A stretch of 64,000 nucleotides of DNA from an uncultured Flavobacteriaceae bacterium (GTDB lineage: Bacteria > Bacteroidota > Bacteroidia > Flavobacteriales > Flavobacteriaceae). Positions 63,722 through 64,000 of this stretch are shown piece by piece. Numbering within the stretch: the stretch's first letter is position 1; each line of letters opens with the position of its first letter. The notes under the pieces are model-generated. The model did not search any database and had not been told where the DNA came from. It saw only the letters and a program-made list of their open reading frames with translations. Both the position numbers and the translations under genes were made by a program. The stretch lies in the NCBI GenBank assembly GCA_947500525.1, contig CANMSH010000007.1:1-64000 (forward strand), written 5' to 3'.

Positions 63722-64000
63722 ATGGCACTAATTGTTGGACAAAAAGCACCAAACTTTAAACTAGTAGGTACCGATTTAGAACCGATTAACTTGGATGATT
63801 ATAAAGGAAAAAATCTCATTTTACATTTTTTTCCATTGGCGTTTACAAGCGTCTGTACAGAACAGCTATGTACGGCAAACGGCGAAGAGAATGATTATGC
63901 TTCACTAAATGCAGAAGTTGTTGGGGTATCCGTAGATTCTCCTTTTGTATTGGATAAATTTTCTAAAGAGAATAAGTTGAATTTCCTATTGGGATCTGAT
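63722..64000 (+). CDS. Peroxiredoxin (3' partial)
   Basis: The open frame runs to the window edge (93 codons). It starts ALIVGQKAPNFKLVGTDLEP, has FFPLAFTSVCTEQLC with Cys45 (peroxidatic) and Cys50, and EVVGVSVDSPFVLDKFSKEN. The Cys pair five apart resembles BCP/PrxQ-type enzymes, but a Tpx- or AhpE-type enzyme is possible. It reduces peroxides in the cytoplasm. It lies 10 nt after the DUF1838-like gene. Confidence 0.9.
   Translation, partial: MALIVGQKAPNFKLVGTDLEPINLDDYKGKNLILHFFPLAFTSVCTEQLCTANGEENDYASLNAEVVGVSVDSPFVLDKFSKENKLNFLLGSD

Overview
The window looks like chromosome of a marine-type member of Bacteroidota, most likely Flavobacteriaceae. It is AT-rich. It encodes type IX secretion (T9SS) type B cargo with gliding-motility-type C-terminal domains, PorP/SprF and PD40-OmpA partners, DUF5916 and DUF2723/GT117 proteins, and an rplM-rpsI-rpsB-tsf operon. 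Several promoters fit the Bacteroidota pattern TTTG-N19..20-TAnnTTTG. No phage, transposase, integrase or CRISPR array was recognised.

Layout. (1) 1-21.3 kb: two tandem surface-adhesin modules, each ordered giant T9SS type B cargo, then PorP/SprF-like outer-membrane protein, then PD40-OmpA lipoprotein-like or periplasmic anchor. The first cargo is cut by the left window edge and carries DUF11 repeats. The second is 3109 residues with choice-of-anchor D, carbohydrate-binding-like, Ig-like and thrombospondin type 3 repeats. The two porP genes are almost identical in DNA from the signal-peptide cleavage region to the stop codon but have unrelated signal peptides. The first OmpA protein has three OmpA domains instead of one. 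(2) 21.3-27.2 kb: an SRPBCC protein, two membrane proteins and the ribosomal/EF-Ts operon. (3) 27.4-46.1 kb: housekeeping and envelope genes: tandem DUF5916 outer-membrane proteins, lipoproteins, a papain-like peptidase, polA, asparaginase, cutC, a phosphoesterase, a cysteine-free thioredoxin-like protein, a polysaccharide deacetylase, a GT117 membrane protein and tRNA-Gln.

(4) 46.2-55.3 kb: a sugar-catabolic operon without SusC/SusD. It has an FGGY kinase, a GntR/FCD regulator with a near-perfect operator just before its start, an MFS transporter of the hexuronate/aldonate type, a D-lyxose isomerase of the YdaE type, a TIM-barrel sugar isomerase/epimerase, a three-part kelch-DUF5060-glycosidase lipoprotein and a DUF1080 lipoprotein. 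The simplest reading is release and uptake of a sugar, isomerisation to a ketose such as D-xylulose, and phosphorylation.

(5) 55.3-64.0 kb: the least familiar region and the best candidate for an undescribed system. A MarR regulator, a nitrilase-fold protein, two VOC proteins, a medium-chain reductase, an alpha/beta-hydrolase-fold protein, a small lipoprotein, an SDR, a secreted DUF1838-like protein and the start of a peroxiredoxin are arranged in divergent operons. All three control regions carry the same half-site TTAACTATT and its inverted copies, so they probably form one MarR regulon. Two of the enzymes have lost a textbook catalytic residue (Ser to Ala in the hydrolase, Lys to Arg in the nitrilase).
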